This document shows, piece after piece, positions 11,179 through 21,380 of a DNA stretch of 64,000 nt. A program made the position numbers and the translations under genes. How positions within the stretch are numbered: the first letter of the stretch is position 1; every line of letters begins with the position of its first letter. Source of the stretch: Callorhinus ursinus (taxonomy: Eukaryota > Chordata > Mammalia > Carnivora > Otariidae); assembly GCF_003265705.1 (NCBI RefSeq), contig NW_020312935.1:4221603-4285602 (forward strand). Reading direction: 5' to 3'. Under the pieces are notes generated by a model, which was given only the letters and a program-made list of their open reading frames with translations, made no database searches and was not told the DNA's origin.

Positions 11179-11194
11179 AAAAATCGTCCCATCG

Positions 11195-12579
11195 ATTAAT
11201 GAAAAATTAAGGAACAACAACACCTACAATTCCCAGACTTCCCTAAAACCAAGCCCTTAGAGAAGGCAAGGCAATTCATGTGGGTTTTTTTCCATCATTT
11301 AACTTATAAAACAGTACTACTGCCGCTGTCCCAGCTCAGAAACCAGGCCAAATTTTAAGACATGGTATTTGCCCTGAAATATCCTGTGGGGTCCTTCTCT
11401 GCCTAATTCTCCCCTATCTTTGTTTCTATTAGTAAAATATTAACAGCTTTGCCCCATATGAAGCTAATAACAGAAAAAAAAAATAACTGATATACTCTCC
11501 AACAATAATATTCACATGCAAATAGCTTATATAAAATTGTAATTAAATTAGAGGCAACTGAATGGGTGTTACTTATTCAAAAGTCTCCTTTAAGTTAATC
11601 AGATACTAAAGAATAGACACCAAAAGAATCATAGAAATAGAATATACCCTCAAGTTATATCACAAGGAGAAAAAAAAACCTTTCTCTGGATACAAAATTC
11701 AGGTTTATTTTATTTTAAATCAGACCAAGGGGATTTAGGTTGCTTTTTTAATCTACTTGTGCATAATGATCTCTCAGATTAATCATACTGTTTAATAGAA
11801 TATTATTATTAATTAGATATGTCATTGCTTCGGGCAGAAAATTATTGGAAAGTATAAAGGCTTATATTCCAAAGGCTCAAGAGAAAGATTTCCATTTCTC
11901 TCATCACACATCTCTTTCAGTTCCAATTCTCAGTGGAAATTCCTCAATGAATTCAGTCCTTGTAACACTAACATTTAGAAGTGTCTCCCATTTAAAAGAT
12001 AGCTGAATTAGGGTTTGCCTTGTAAGATATTTTGTTATTCATAAACCAATTACATTTTCTTAAAAGGGCATGTGGGCTCAGAAGAAAATCCGTCAGTGTT
12101 GCCCAGACTTTTTTTTACCATCTTCCATTAGGGGTGTTAGGACTGAGACATGGAGAAAAACAACCAGGTCATCAGTTTTATCCATCAGGATGCCATCCTC
12201 TACAATGTTCTCATTTCTATCTGGTTACAGCGGCTTCCTCTTCATTCCCATAAACCCAGGATATTCTATCTGTGGCACTCTAATCAGACAGAAAAACTCT
12301 CAACTGCTCCCCTTTAGGCCAGAATTTCCTAACGCTTTCTCAGATGCCCTTAGTAAACATTTCTTTTGCTCCCACACTAAGCCACATGGAAGAAACTCCC
12401 AGAATCATATTGCTTTTCAGAGCTCCAGCATTAGAAAAGGGCAGAGGTACCTTCCGACCCCAGATTCTTGTCACCTATGATTTGGTCCATTCACCCTCAC
12501 CCTATCCCCTCCCTCCACCTCTAGCCTTCTCACTCTGAGCATCCAAGCAAATGACCAAACTTCCTATTTCACAGTGAAA
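11195..12579. other. No gene seen; unique sequence
   Basis: Longest open frame is 136 codons at 12,070-12,480 (plus), low-information and without splice or promoter context. No repeat recognised. Confidence 0.5.
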
Positions 12580-12905
12580 AATACAGCCTCAGCAGAGCCA
12601 AACTTCCTCAACTTCTGGCATGTCTAATGATGACTTTTCCCAGCTGTACAAAATTAATCTCCTCACTTGTATCCAGAATGTCATCTCCACCCTCTTCAGG
12701 AATCTCCCTCCATCAACTGCCTCACCTCCTCTGTTATCTTCATCCTGTCTCCTTTGACTCTTTCCCCTCTGCTCATAAACTATGTGGCTCTTGTTCAAAT
12801 ACACCTACGACATCAGCAACAAGAACCACACACAAAAGTCTCCCTTGACCCTTTTAACTCTCATCTTCCCTTCACAGCTAAGCTTCCTCAAACAATTATG
12901 AAAAA
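12580..12905 (+). mobile_element. L2-like remnant, plus strand
   Basis: Pyrimidine-rich text (catcctgtctcctttgact, then tcccttcacagctaagctt, then cctcaaacaattatg) resembles the L2 RT-region DNA in sense orientation. Highly diverged, so only moderately supported. Confidence 0.45.
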
Positions 12906-13100
12906 ACATTCCAGGCATAGAGAAGAGTATATGATAGACTCTGAGATGGAAAACATCAAGGCCCTTAGAGAAAGGAAAATGTCTGGGTGGTGGAGAATCA
13001 CGAGCATGTGGTGAGAAGACAGACAAGAGCTAAATAACACTGATCTTATGAGTCATGAAGGATTTTAGTCTACATCATGGATTTGTTTTGAAAATTAAGA
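12906..13100 (-). mobile_element. L2-like remnant, minus strand
   Basis: The order 'acattccaggcatagagaag', 'atcaaggcccttagagaaag' and 'gagtcatgaaggattttag' follows the reverse complement of the L2 3' region. Diverged. Confidence 0.4.
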
Positions 13101-13512
13101 GTGCAAATATTACATGCATAGTACATGTTATAAAATGTAGCTATTACTATTTTAAAATATATAACCCTGACTTTCTCCTAACTTCATTAGGGCACTTAAT
13201 AGGCTATGAAAGTGAGAACAATCCCTTTGTTACCAGGCTTGAAGTCTAATTGAGTAAGCAAGATAAGAATAAACTCTCTCAACTCCACAAAGAGGGCTCA
13301 AGTGGAAAAGTTTGGAAACAGTAATAAATACACAGAAGATATGTGTAGCACAATCAACATGTACTACACATAAATATGCAAAAGCAGGAAAAAAAATACA
13401 ACTTAATCTGAAGTTCTTATTCTGACAGATAGAGGCTAGGTTTATAGAGTGAGAAACTGGACTGGAAATTGTCAGTTAAAGATAACTCCAGCTCACAGGA
13501 CAACTTAATTCA
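13101..13512. other. No gene seen; unique sequence
   Basis: AT-rich, no repeat or supported frame. Confidence 0.5.
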
Positions 13513-13526
13513 AAAGGTGATACTTG

Positions 13527-13698
13527 AGGCACCTTGGTGGCTCAGTTGTTGAGCATCTGACTTGGGCTCAGGTCATGATCTCGGAGTCCTGGGATGGAGC
13601 CCCACGTCAGGCTCCGTGCTCAGCAGGAAGCCTGTTTCTCCCTCTCCTCCTGCTCATGTTCTCTCACTTTAAGTAAATAAAATTAAAAAAAAAAAAAT
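13527..13698 (+). mobile_element. CAN SINE, older member of a tandem pair
   Basis: The head is ggcaccttggtggctcagtt and it ends in an A-rich tail at about 13,697. The outer flank aaaggtgat (13,513-13,521) recurs at 13,921 after the second SINE. That implies this SINE inserted first and the next one landed in its A-tail. Confidence 0.93.
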
Positions 13699-13705
13699 TT
13701 TAAGA

Positions 13706-13920
13706 GGGACACCTAGGTGGCTCGGTCGGTTGGGCATCTGCCTTTGGCTCAGGTCATGACCCCAGGGTCCTGGGATCAAGTCCCACATCGGGCTCCCTGC
13801 TCAGCAAGGAGTCTGCTTCTCCCTCTGCCTCTGCCACTCTCCCTGCTTGTTCTCTCTCTCTCTCTCTCTCACTCTCTCTTTCTGGCAAATAAATAAAATC
13901 TTTTAAAAAAAAATTTTTTT
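13706..13920 (+). mobile_element. CAN SINE inserted in the tail of the preceding SINE
   Basis: The head is gggacacctaggtggctcgg. It has a (TC)n tract near 13,852-13,880 and an A/T-rich tail that runs directly into aaaggtgat, the outer duplication belonging to the first SINE. Confidence 0.93.
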
Positions 13921-13929
13921 AAAGGTGAT

Positions 13930-14830
13930 CCTGGACTGAATCCTAGAGTAGAAAAGAAAATGCTAAAAAGGACACCACTGTGAGAAATAAGTGATGAAAC
14001 TGGAAATATGCACAGTAGCCTACATAGAAGTAGTGGATCAATGTTAAACTTTTCAAATTTGATAGGATTATGTCAAAATATCCTTGTGAAAAACACACAC
14101 AGAAAGACTAAGGAACAAAGAGGCATGGTTTGTGAAATCTCCTCTCAAGTGGTTCATAAAACTATTATCTAATAGTGGTAATTTTATTACATAATAAAAA
14201 TTGTGTGGAGAAAGACAAAAAGAATGCTGAAGTGTAAGTGATAAATTGGTGTTTTCAAGTAAAGAGTAGAGGGGATTTCTTTGTACTATGTCTACATTTG
14301 GGGTTCAAGAGCCAGACTTCAACCTGTCTTCTGGATCCTCACTGCACTTTAGCCTCCACAGGGATGCCTCACTTTCCCTCCTGGCCCCTCTCAAGTGAAC
14401 CCTGAAGTCTTCAGGTGGTGGAACCTGTGGTCTGTCCTGGCACTGTTGGGGCGCAGTGGGGTTTCTCCATCTTTGCAGACTTAGCCCTTGTTTTTCATCT
14501 CTGGATAATGCAAAAGGAACTTTAGGGGGAAAATAAATCCCCTTTCTCTCTTGACAAAGCCTGACAAGACTATAGCCTCACTCCAACTTCCCCAAAAAAC
14601 TAATTTGAAGATCAAAGCTGAGCCCTGAGTTGGTGGTTCTACTCTGAAATCTATGCTTCAAGAAAGGGGGCAACCCATGCCATCTTGTTTCCACTAACAA
14701 AATACACATCTACTTAATATTTTCGTAAGGGTAACTCTTCCCTACAGTATCTATTTAAATAATTTAACAGCTCACAACCTTAATTTTCTACTTCCCTAGA
14801 TAGAAAAACCACAGTTAACACCAAGTATAA
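13930..14830. other. No gene seen; unique sequence
   Basis: Unremarkable single-copy-looking sequence, somewhat GC-richer near 14,320-14,470. No supported frame. Confidence 0.5.
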
Positions 14831-14845
14831 AACCCTGAAGATTTT

Positions 14846-15034
14846 TTTTTAAGATTTTATTTATTTATTTGACAGAGACACAGCGAGAGAGGGAACACAA
14901 GCAGGGGGAGTGGGAGAGGGAGAAGCAGGCTTCCCGCGGAGCAGGGAGCCGGATGCGGGGCTCGATCCCAGGACCCTGAGATCATGACCTGAGCCGAAGG
15001 CAGACGCTTAACAACTGAGCCACCCAGGCGCCCC
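14846..15034 (-). mobile_element. CAN SINE, left arm of an inverted pair
   Basis: Poly(T)/aagattttatttatttattt on the left, head gccacccaggcgcccc at 15,019-15,034. Its left flank aaccctgaagatttt (14,831-14,845) has no direct copy on its right. Instead it is found inverted at the far end of the spacer (15,071-15,085). Confidence 0.96.
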
Positions 15035-15085
15035 TAGTATAACCGGTTTTAATTGTAGTCAATGACTATCAAAATCTTCAGGGTT
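15035..15085. other. 51-bp spacer between inverted SINEs, apparently inverted
   Basis: Its right end (15,071-15,085, aaaatcttcagggtt) is the exact reverse complement of the flank left of the first SINE. Its left end (15,035-15,043, tagtataac) is the exact reverse complement of gttatacta at 15,285-15,293, right of the second SINE. Reversing the spacer gives both SINEs a normal target-site duplication. Confidence 0.85.
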
Positions 15086-15284
15086 GGGGCGCCTGGGTGG
15101 CTCAGTCGTTAAGCGTCTGCCGTCGGCTCAGGTCATGATCTCAGGGTCCTGGGATCGAGCCCCGCATCCGGCTCCCTGCTCCGTGGGAAGCCTGCTTCTC
15201 CCTCTCCCACTCCCCCTGCTTGTGTTCCCTCTCTCGCTGTGTCTCTCTCTGTCAAATAAATAAATAAAATCTTTTTTAAAAATA
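15086..15284 (+). mobile_element. CAN SINE, right arm of an inverted pair
   Basis: The head is ggggcgcctgggtggctcag, with the full caniform-type body (cccctgcttgtgttccctct, tctcgctgtgtctctctctg) and an AAATAAATAAAATC tail. It is very close to the reverse complement of the SINE at 14,846-15,034, giving two arms of about 190 bp around a 51-bp loop. Confidence 0.96.
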
Positions 15285-15449
15285 GTTATACTAAATATAA
15301 AATGCAACACTTAGGAAAAGAAATGGGTAAATTTTATATAGAGAGATTTTTACAGCTCTTTGATAACCTGAGTGATATGGCAATTCTTTATATACTTATA
15401 AAGCCATAGCTAAAATTGCACCAAAGCAAAGCATAAAAAACTGTAGAGT

Positions 15450-15545
15450 CTTAAGATGTCTAGCAGGCTTAATAGGTGGAGCATAGGACTCTTGATCTTG
15501 AGGTCATGAGTTCAAGTCCTACGATGGGTGTAGAGATTACATTTT
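15450..15545 (+). mobile_element. Older tRNA-derived carnivore SINE
   Basis: A tRNA-like body with 'aggtggagcataggactctt' and the B-box-like 'gagttcaagtcctacgatgg', then 'gtgtagagattac' and a short tail. The flanks aaaaaactgtagagt and aaaaaactgtacagt are a 14/15 target-site duplication. It lacks the long CT-rich 3' half of the younger SINEs. Confidence 0.85.
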
Positions 15546-15560
15546 AAAAAACTGTACAGT

Positions 15561-15962
15561 TTTACAACAGGCCCTCCCTGCCTCATCTCCCAGTCTCAAT
15601 AATGGGATCAAGATGAAAATATTCTTTTTCTGCACAAATTAAGGAACCATGACAGTTGTAAATGCGTATGGAAATTCTCTAGAGGGGTCAACAATTATCC
15701 TTAAGTAAAACAAATTTAAGGTGGTAAAATTAGAAGGATATGAATAACAAAGCTTGCCTGGACTGGGACCATCTCCAACTTTCCCACAGCAAAAGAGCTC
15801 TGTAAGGCTCTAATCTGTCTGGGCCCTGGTTGACTATGAAGCTACAAAAGGGGCCTGAACAGGGGAAGCAGGAAGAAGACATCTCCTCAACACACATAGG
15901 TTCTCTCACCTCTGTACTCTCCCTCTTCTAATGACCATATAAACACCAGGATGTTTTTGTTG
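15561..15962. other. No gene seen; unique sequence
   Basis: No repeat or supported frame recognised. Confidence 0.5.
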
Positions 15963-16120
15963 TTTTTTTTTTTTAAGATTTTATTTGAGAGCGAGCGAGT
16001 GAGCACGAACGGGGGGAGAGGGAGAGCAGGGAGCCCATTGTGGGGCTCAATCCCAGGACCCTGGAATCATGACCTGAGCCGAAGGCAGACGCTTAACTGA
16101 CTGAGCCACCCAGGCGCCCC
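15963..16120 (-). mobile_element. CAN SINE, first of two sharing an identical 5' segment
   Basis: A short body (aagattttatttgagagcga, then a G-rich patch) followed by a head segment. 16,051-16,126 is identical to 16,271-16,346, 220 bp away. No clean target-site duplication abuts it. Confidence 0.92.
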
Positions 16121-16147
16121 TGGGGTTTTTTTTTTAAATAGACTTGC

Positions 16148-16340
16148 TTTTTTTTTTTAATGTTTTATTTATTTATTCATGAGAGTCAGAGAGAGAGAGA
16201 GAAAGAGAGAGGCAGAAGCAGAGGGAGAAGCAGGCTCCTGGCTGAGCAGGGAGCCCGATACGGGACTCGATCCCAGGACCCTGGAATCATGACCTGAGCC
16301 GAAGGCAGACGCTTAACTGACTGAGCCACCCAGGCGCCCC
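16148..16340 (-). mobile_element. CAN SINE, second of two; divergent body
   Basis: The body (tatttatttattcatgagag, an AG-rich run, then gaagcaggctcctggctgag) resembles a different SINE subfamily from most copies here. Its 5' segment and first flank bases (tggggt) match the neighbour exactly. This suggests gene conversion or unequal exchange. Confidence 0.92.
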
Positions 16341-16346
16341 TGGGGT

Positions 16347-17689
16347 GTATTTTTTTTTAAGTATCATTTTATACTTACAAATCTCAGATGCAAAGAGAAA
16401 ACGAAAAAGGATTTAAAATCCTGTTATTTTGAAATAAATTTTGGAGTCTGATTTCCTTGAAAAACAAAAAGGATGTTGCTTGATTTGTGTTAGGTTGCCA
16501 TTAATGTTGCTAGAAGGGCATTTATCCTTGTAAGGGCTGTAGAGGACTCTAGAAAAATGGAGTTAATGAAAGTATAAATGTTTACTTTTATTTGTTATTT
16601 ACTTGAAATATTCCACGGCCTCTCTCTCTGTATCCTATTAGTATGTGTAATTTCATTTAAATTTATTGAACATTTTTCTTACCAACAAAAATTAGACCTG
16701 AATAATCTTATAGAGCAAATAAAAATTCTCTTCCTCTAAAACTAATGCCCTAAATAAAGCAGTGTAATGTTTTTTTCATAAAGTGCAAATTGTGAAAGAT
16801 TTTATTTTAAAAAAATTTGTTATTATATTTTTGAGCGACTAGAAATAAGGAGCTGTAAGGAAATTTTCTTGGAGCTTGAACATTATAATTCATCATAACT
16901 CAACAAATATATATTAAATCTATATTATACAAGAATAAGTATCTTAAATTATACACATAACAGACCAATGCATATACCCTAAGATTAAACTATACCTATC
17001 TACTGACATTTATTTTCTTATCTTTTTCTTTTACAAAAATACCCATTTTTGTACTCATACTATACCTGATCACAAGGTAACCAGAAGCATATTCGCTTTA
17101 ATAACTTTTACACATTCATAAATATTTTTAAAACCCATAAATGTTTAACATTAGTATAGCATATCAAAGTACTGTTCTTTTCTCTGTAAATAAATCATTT
17201 CTAATCTAAAGAATTGGGATTTGGGGAAAGGTACATAAAGTAACAAAAATCTTTCTGGCCAGTGAATCAAAGGACATTCCCAGACATTCACTTCTCTTTC
17301 CAAATATGAAAAACATACTAAATATATATCTTATAATAAGATGTTTTCCTCATGTTTCCTTTGGGTAGTCTGTTCAGTACATTCTTCTTCACATTGTACT
17401 ATGGGATTGTTGCTCAACTTTGTCATTTTCCCCTCTGCAAAAGACTGCCTGCTGGAAGAAAGCCAGAACTGCTATGATACCACTCCTCAACCATGATTAA
17501 CCGTGTTAAGTTCAGGCAAAAATTACTTATAATGTAAAAGTAAGAAAAATATATGTATAAATTACACATACGTATGCATGTGTGCACTTACACCACCCAT
17601 TATACTACTTCTGAAGAACAACAGCTAAACCCCACTGTTTGTGTTTTCAAAAGAAGACAAGCTATGAAAAACAGACATAAGGCATTCAA
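16347..17689. other. No gene seen; AT-rich unique sequence
   Basis: Strongly AT-rich with many T/A runs. No open frame or repeat that I can name. Confidence 0.5.
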
Positions 17690-18200
17690 CAGAATTGAAA
17701 TGAACTTTTAGGACTGCTAAATATTTTACCGCTTAATTTTTCTTCCCAAACCCACGTGGCCATCTGTATCTCCAATTAGGAGTAAATCAAGAGATTTTTC
17801 AAGCAAGCCTTTCCTAACGCTGCAAACTGCCATGGTACTTCAAGGAAAGAGTGTCAAATGACTTGTGTGTTTCTGAGCAACCGTATCGTAAAAAATAGTG
17901 CATATGGGTGGCCATGTTGCTTCTATTGTGGCATCTAAGTAGTGATATTAGTTACACTTGCCTCTCACACGTAAATCAAGCTCCCATTTTACTTCTATGC
18001 CATCTTTTCCACATCTTTTTGCCACGCCTGTCACCAAGCTATGCCAACCAATTAGGTCTGTAGCTGTCAATATTGTTTCTATATAAACATCCTCTTTGAA
18101 TAAATCTTTTGCCACCTGCATTATTGCACTTCACTTCGTTTTAGCAGCACTAACTGTTTCGAGAGGACAACTTCGACTAAAAACACAGTACTGAAGCAAT
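17690..18200 (-). pseudogene. Coding-like fossil, parent not identified
   Basis: On the minus strand, 18,121-17,948 is an open frame of 57 codons from an ATG. It has a balanced, protein-like composition, including FKEDVYIETILTATDLIGWH and later GKDGIEVKWELDL. The same frame continues upstream beyond one in-frame TGA (18,133-18,131) for about 20 coding-like codons. Downstream of the TAA, other frames give coding-like text such as LEVPWQFAALGKACL. The pattern of scattered stops and frame shifts with no intron signals suggests a decayed retrocopy or other captured coding sequence. I do not recognise the parent protein. It could still be chance. Confidence 0.4.
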
Positions 18201-19989
18201 CATTTGGTTCTGTGCACACATTTTAATTTCATGCCCTACCGGGGAGAGTCGCTATCAGCCTTAAACAAAAATTGACTCTTTAATGCTTTACTGTTTTACA
18301 CAGTTTATCTTTCATACGGTAGAGGAGGGAGTATAGGGGCAACCCTCAAATCTGAATTTTTCAAGTATTTCCCCAACTGTATTTTTACGAAAATAGACTG
18401 AATTTGTCAGAGGTCTCCTCACAGTATAGCCTGTTGTTGTCTCAATGCAGTGAGTCCTATGGTGTTAAGCCAACCCTGTCATGATCTCAAGAGAGAAGCA
18501 TTCAGTTACTGATATCACAGATTTAGATGAGTTTTGTAGCATGGCCTGTAATTTAAAGCTTGCCTAACAAAAAGTACAAAAGCAGTATGGGGGTGGGAGC
18601 CAGTGGGAAACAGTACAGAATAAAACTTAATATGAGCAGGAGAATGTATGAACATGTAGAGATATAAGAACTGATCTCAAACCTACTATGTGATTGTTTT
18701 GCTTTGACACAGGTGTTATTTTGTCATTGGCACAGACAGTAGTGAAACACTGGTCTTCTCCTTTCTCCCATGCACCTATTAAGGGTCCACAATCATGAGT
18801 CAATGAAAACGAGCTGCCTTGGTCACTGGTAACAGTAACCTCATAACACTTAGCCCAGTAATTAAAACCTATGATTAGAATCTAGAGGAGGGAAAAAGTG
18901 ATGAACACAGCTGCAGAGTAACCTCCCAGAAGGTAAGAGAAACATTAAAAATCATCCACTCATGGAACTTTTTTAAACTGGAAAAAAATTTATATTTTAA
19001 AAAGCATATATGGAAGATCGAGTAAAGCACTTCTTTCCATAAAGGCTTTCATGAACAATTAAATTTACAGCCCAGACTTTCCTGCCCCCTTGTGGAGAAA
19101 ATACAGAGCTCTCTATCAACATAAATATGATGGCTTTTTTAAAACGTAAATAGTTTTCCCATGGCCTATGTTATTTCCTGGCATGGTTGGATCCTCTGAT
19201 GTACACAGAGCTCTACCAGTGGTTAAATAATATACCAAAATAAAACAAAATCTAAATAACAAAAGAGCGCTCAATCAGGTGTTAGTCTGCAAGAAACCAT
19301 CTAATTTGGGACAAAGCAAAAAACTGCAATGATTAGTTTTTAATAACACTGAGATACATAAATAAATGTTTTCTACAAGTAGAAAAAGAGAGCAGCTTTC
19401 AAAGCAGCCATCAGAAAGCTCTGGAACTATTTCATCTTTTAACTCAGGGAATAAGTCATCATCATCATCTCTCTGTGGGGAGTGCCACTACACACTGTCA
19501 TCTGGGCAGGACCAGCCTGGGACACAGAACATATTAATCACATCAGCAACTTCTATAAAGCCAGAATTCTCAAGTTGCTTTAGGTTGATCTTAAAGAATT
19601 CTTGTCTAACTTGGTTTCAATAGACACAAGGAGACAGGGGCTGGAAGGTGTCAGTCCCATATTTAATGCCCACCCAGGTTCAACCAATAGCCAACATAAC
19701 ATGGTGGTTTACACATAAATCTCCTCTGACCATGCACAATAAGATGCTAAATTTCATTGTATTTGTTGTATGTTCTAAAGTTATGTGAAAGGTGTTTCAG
19801 TAAAAACGAAAGGTTTTTTAAGTATTTTTATAAGTTGGGGAAAGGAAAAATAATTCATTTTAATAGAAAAAATTATCATGGAATTGTGTCAAAATTTCTG
19901 AAAGACAACATCATCTATCATAGATAGAACTTTTTCCCTAAGTTACAGACCCTCAGATGTTCAATGGGCATTCCCTAACCTGGTTCTAG
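18201..19989. other. No gene seen; unique sequence
   Basis: Includes an 85-codon serine-rich open frame at 19,366-19,623 (plus) with nothing to support it. No repeat recognised. Confidence 0.5.
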
Positions 19990-20640
19990 GTACCAAGGCA
20001 ATACAAAAGAAACGCCAACCTTGATTTCCACCTTACAACACTAGACATTTACCAAAGTACCAACCATGTGCAAGGGCTCAATCTACTGGGGAAATGAGGT
20101 ATATGCAGCAGCTGGGCAACAAGGTCCCAAGTAGGCAAACCAGACAATAATAAATGGGACAGAGAAGGGAAGCTGAGCATCAGGCAATTCTGGAGGGAAA
20201 AATAGGACCCAGCTAGAGAAAAAAAGTGTAAAGAGTGAGGAGGAAGAGAGAAACCTGCTCCATGCATAACAAACTAAGGATGTCTTGTAAGAAAATTAAC
20301 CATGTTGGATTTTAAAAAAACCCCAAGTCATGGTTCTCTAAGTAAAAAGTGCCTGTTCCAAGAAAAAAAAGCTTAGATACCTTGCACAGGTAGAATGGAA
20401 CCAGATTAGCCAAAGCATGGACTGCAAAGATTGAGTCTGGATTTCATCAATAGGCAGCCACCAGTGATATGGGGTAGGGTTTACTGATAACATTTCTGCA
20501 GATGACTGAATTGTCTCCAGTGCCCTGAGAGTAGGGATGCTTTAGTAAGGGACTCAGTCAGACTGTTGTTAACATGATTCAGGCTGAGCTAGAGGGAAGG
20601 CAAGGAATCCAAAAGCTGTTATCTAAAGAGATTAAGTACA
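19990..20640 (-). mobile_element. L2-like remnant
   Basis: Purine-rich text with the reverse-complement L2 3' UTR/ORF landmarks ('caattctggagggaaaa', then 'gcaaagattgagtctggatt', then 'tgactggttgactctaagg'). Heavily diverged. Confidence 0.5.
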
Positions 20641-20984
20641 ATGACTGGTTGACTCTAAGGGGGAAAAAATGCCTGAGGTTTATTTAAATCCCATGGGGAT
20701 GGTAGAATATGGCATTCACAGAATCAAGAGATTGGGCAAATAGAAAATTCATGTATTTTACGTTCACTGCCATCTCTCAGGTAAGCCTTCAATGCTATCT
20801 AAGAGTGGTAATTTTCCCTCCAACTTTTTTTTTATCAACTTAAAGTTTTATCAGGTTTTTTAAGTTTTTTAATCTGCTTAAAAAAAAGATTCCTTAGAGT
20901 TACAATCTTTGTTTCTATGCACAAAAATTGAAGGTTCTGGGTGTCCTCAAATTTCACTATCATAATTAAATACCCACAAAATCA
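20641..20984. other. No gene seen; T-rich unique sequence
   Basis: T-rich patch near 20,820-20,880. No repeat recognised. Confidence 0.45.
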
Positions 20985-21300
20985 CATTAACAATAATGCC
21001 AGTCATTTCCCAATACCACTTCATTTAAGTATTCACTGATAACCTCATGAATGCCCAGCACCATACTAGGTACTACAAGGAATTCAAAAATAAGGAAATC
21101 AGTCCCTGATCCCAAGCAATTTTTAATCTTTAACAGGAATAAGTACATAAACCATAAAATAAGATGGAACATGATCAACGTTATCTTAAAGGGAATATGA
21201 ATCAAGTACACAGAAAATCAGAGGAAATACACCATTTCAATTAGAAATGAGGCAGGAATATATGTTCCAGATAGAGAAAATCGGAGAGCATGAATGTTGA
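20985..21300 (-). mobile_element. L2 LINE remnant, 3' end
   Basis: 'aagtattcactgataacctc', 'gcccagcaccatactaggta' and 'cagtccctgatcccaagca' follow the reverse complement of the L2 3' end. Confidence 0.65.
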
Positions 21301-21352
21301 AGATCTCCCCCAAACCTATACGCCAAAATTCTCTCTGCAGGTTGAGAGAAAA

Positions 21353-21380
21353 GTTTTGTTTTGTTTTGTTTTGTTTTTTT
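21353..21380. repeat. (GTTTT)n simple repeat
   Basis: About four pentanucleotide units ending in a T-run. Confidence 0.9.

Noticed and set aside
12070..12480. 136-codon plus-strand open frame
   Set aside because: No splice or homology support and low-information sequence; likely chance.
15450..15545. tRNA-like segment with a B-box-like motif, possible tRNA gene
   Set aside because: It has a SINE tail and a target-site duplication, and the cloverleaf is not intact, so it is a tRNA-derived SINE.
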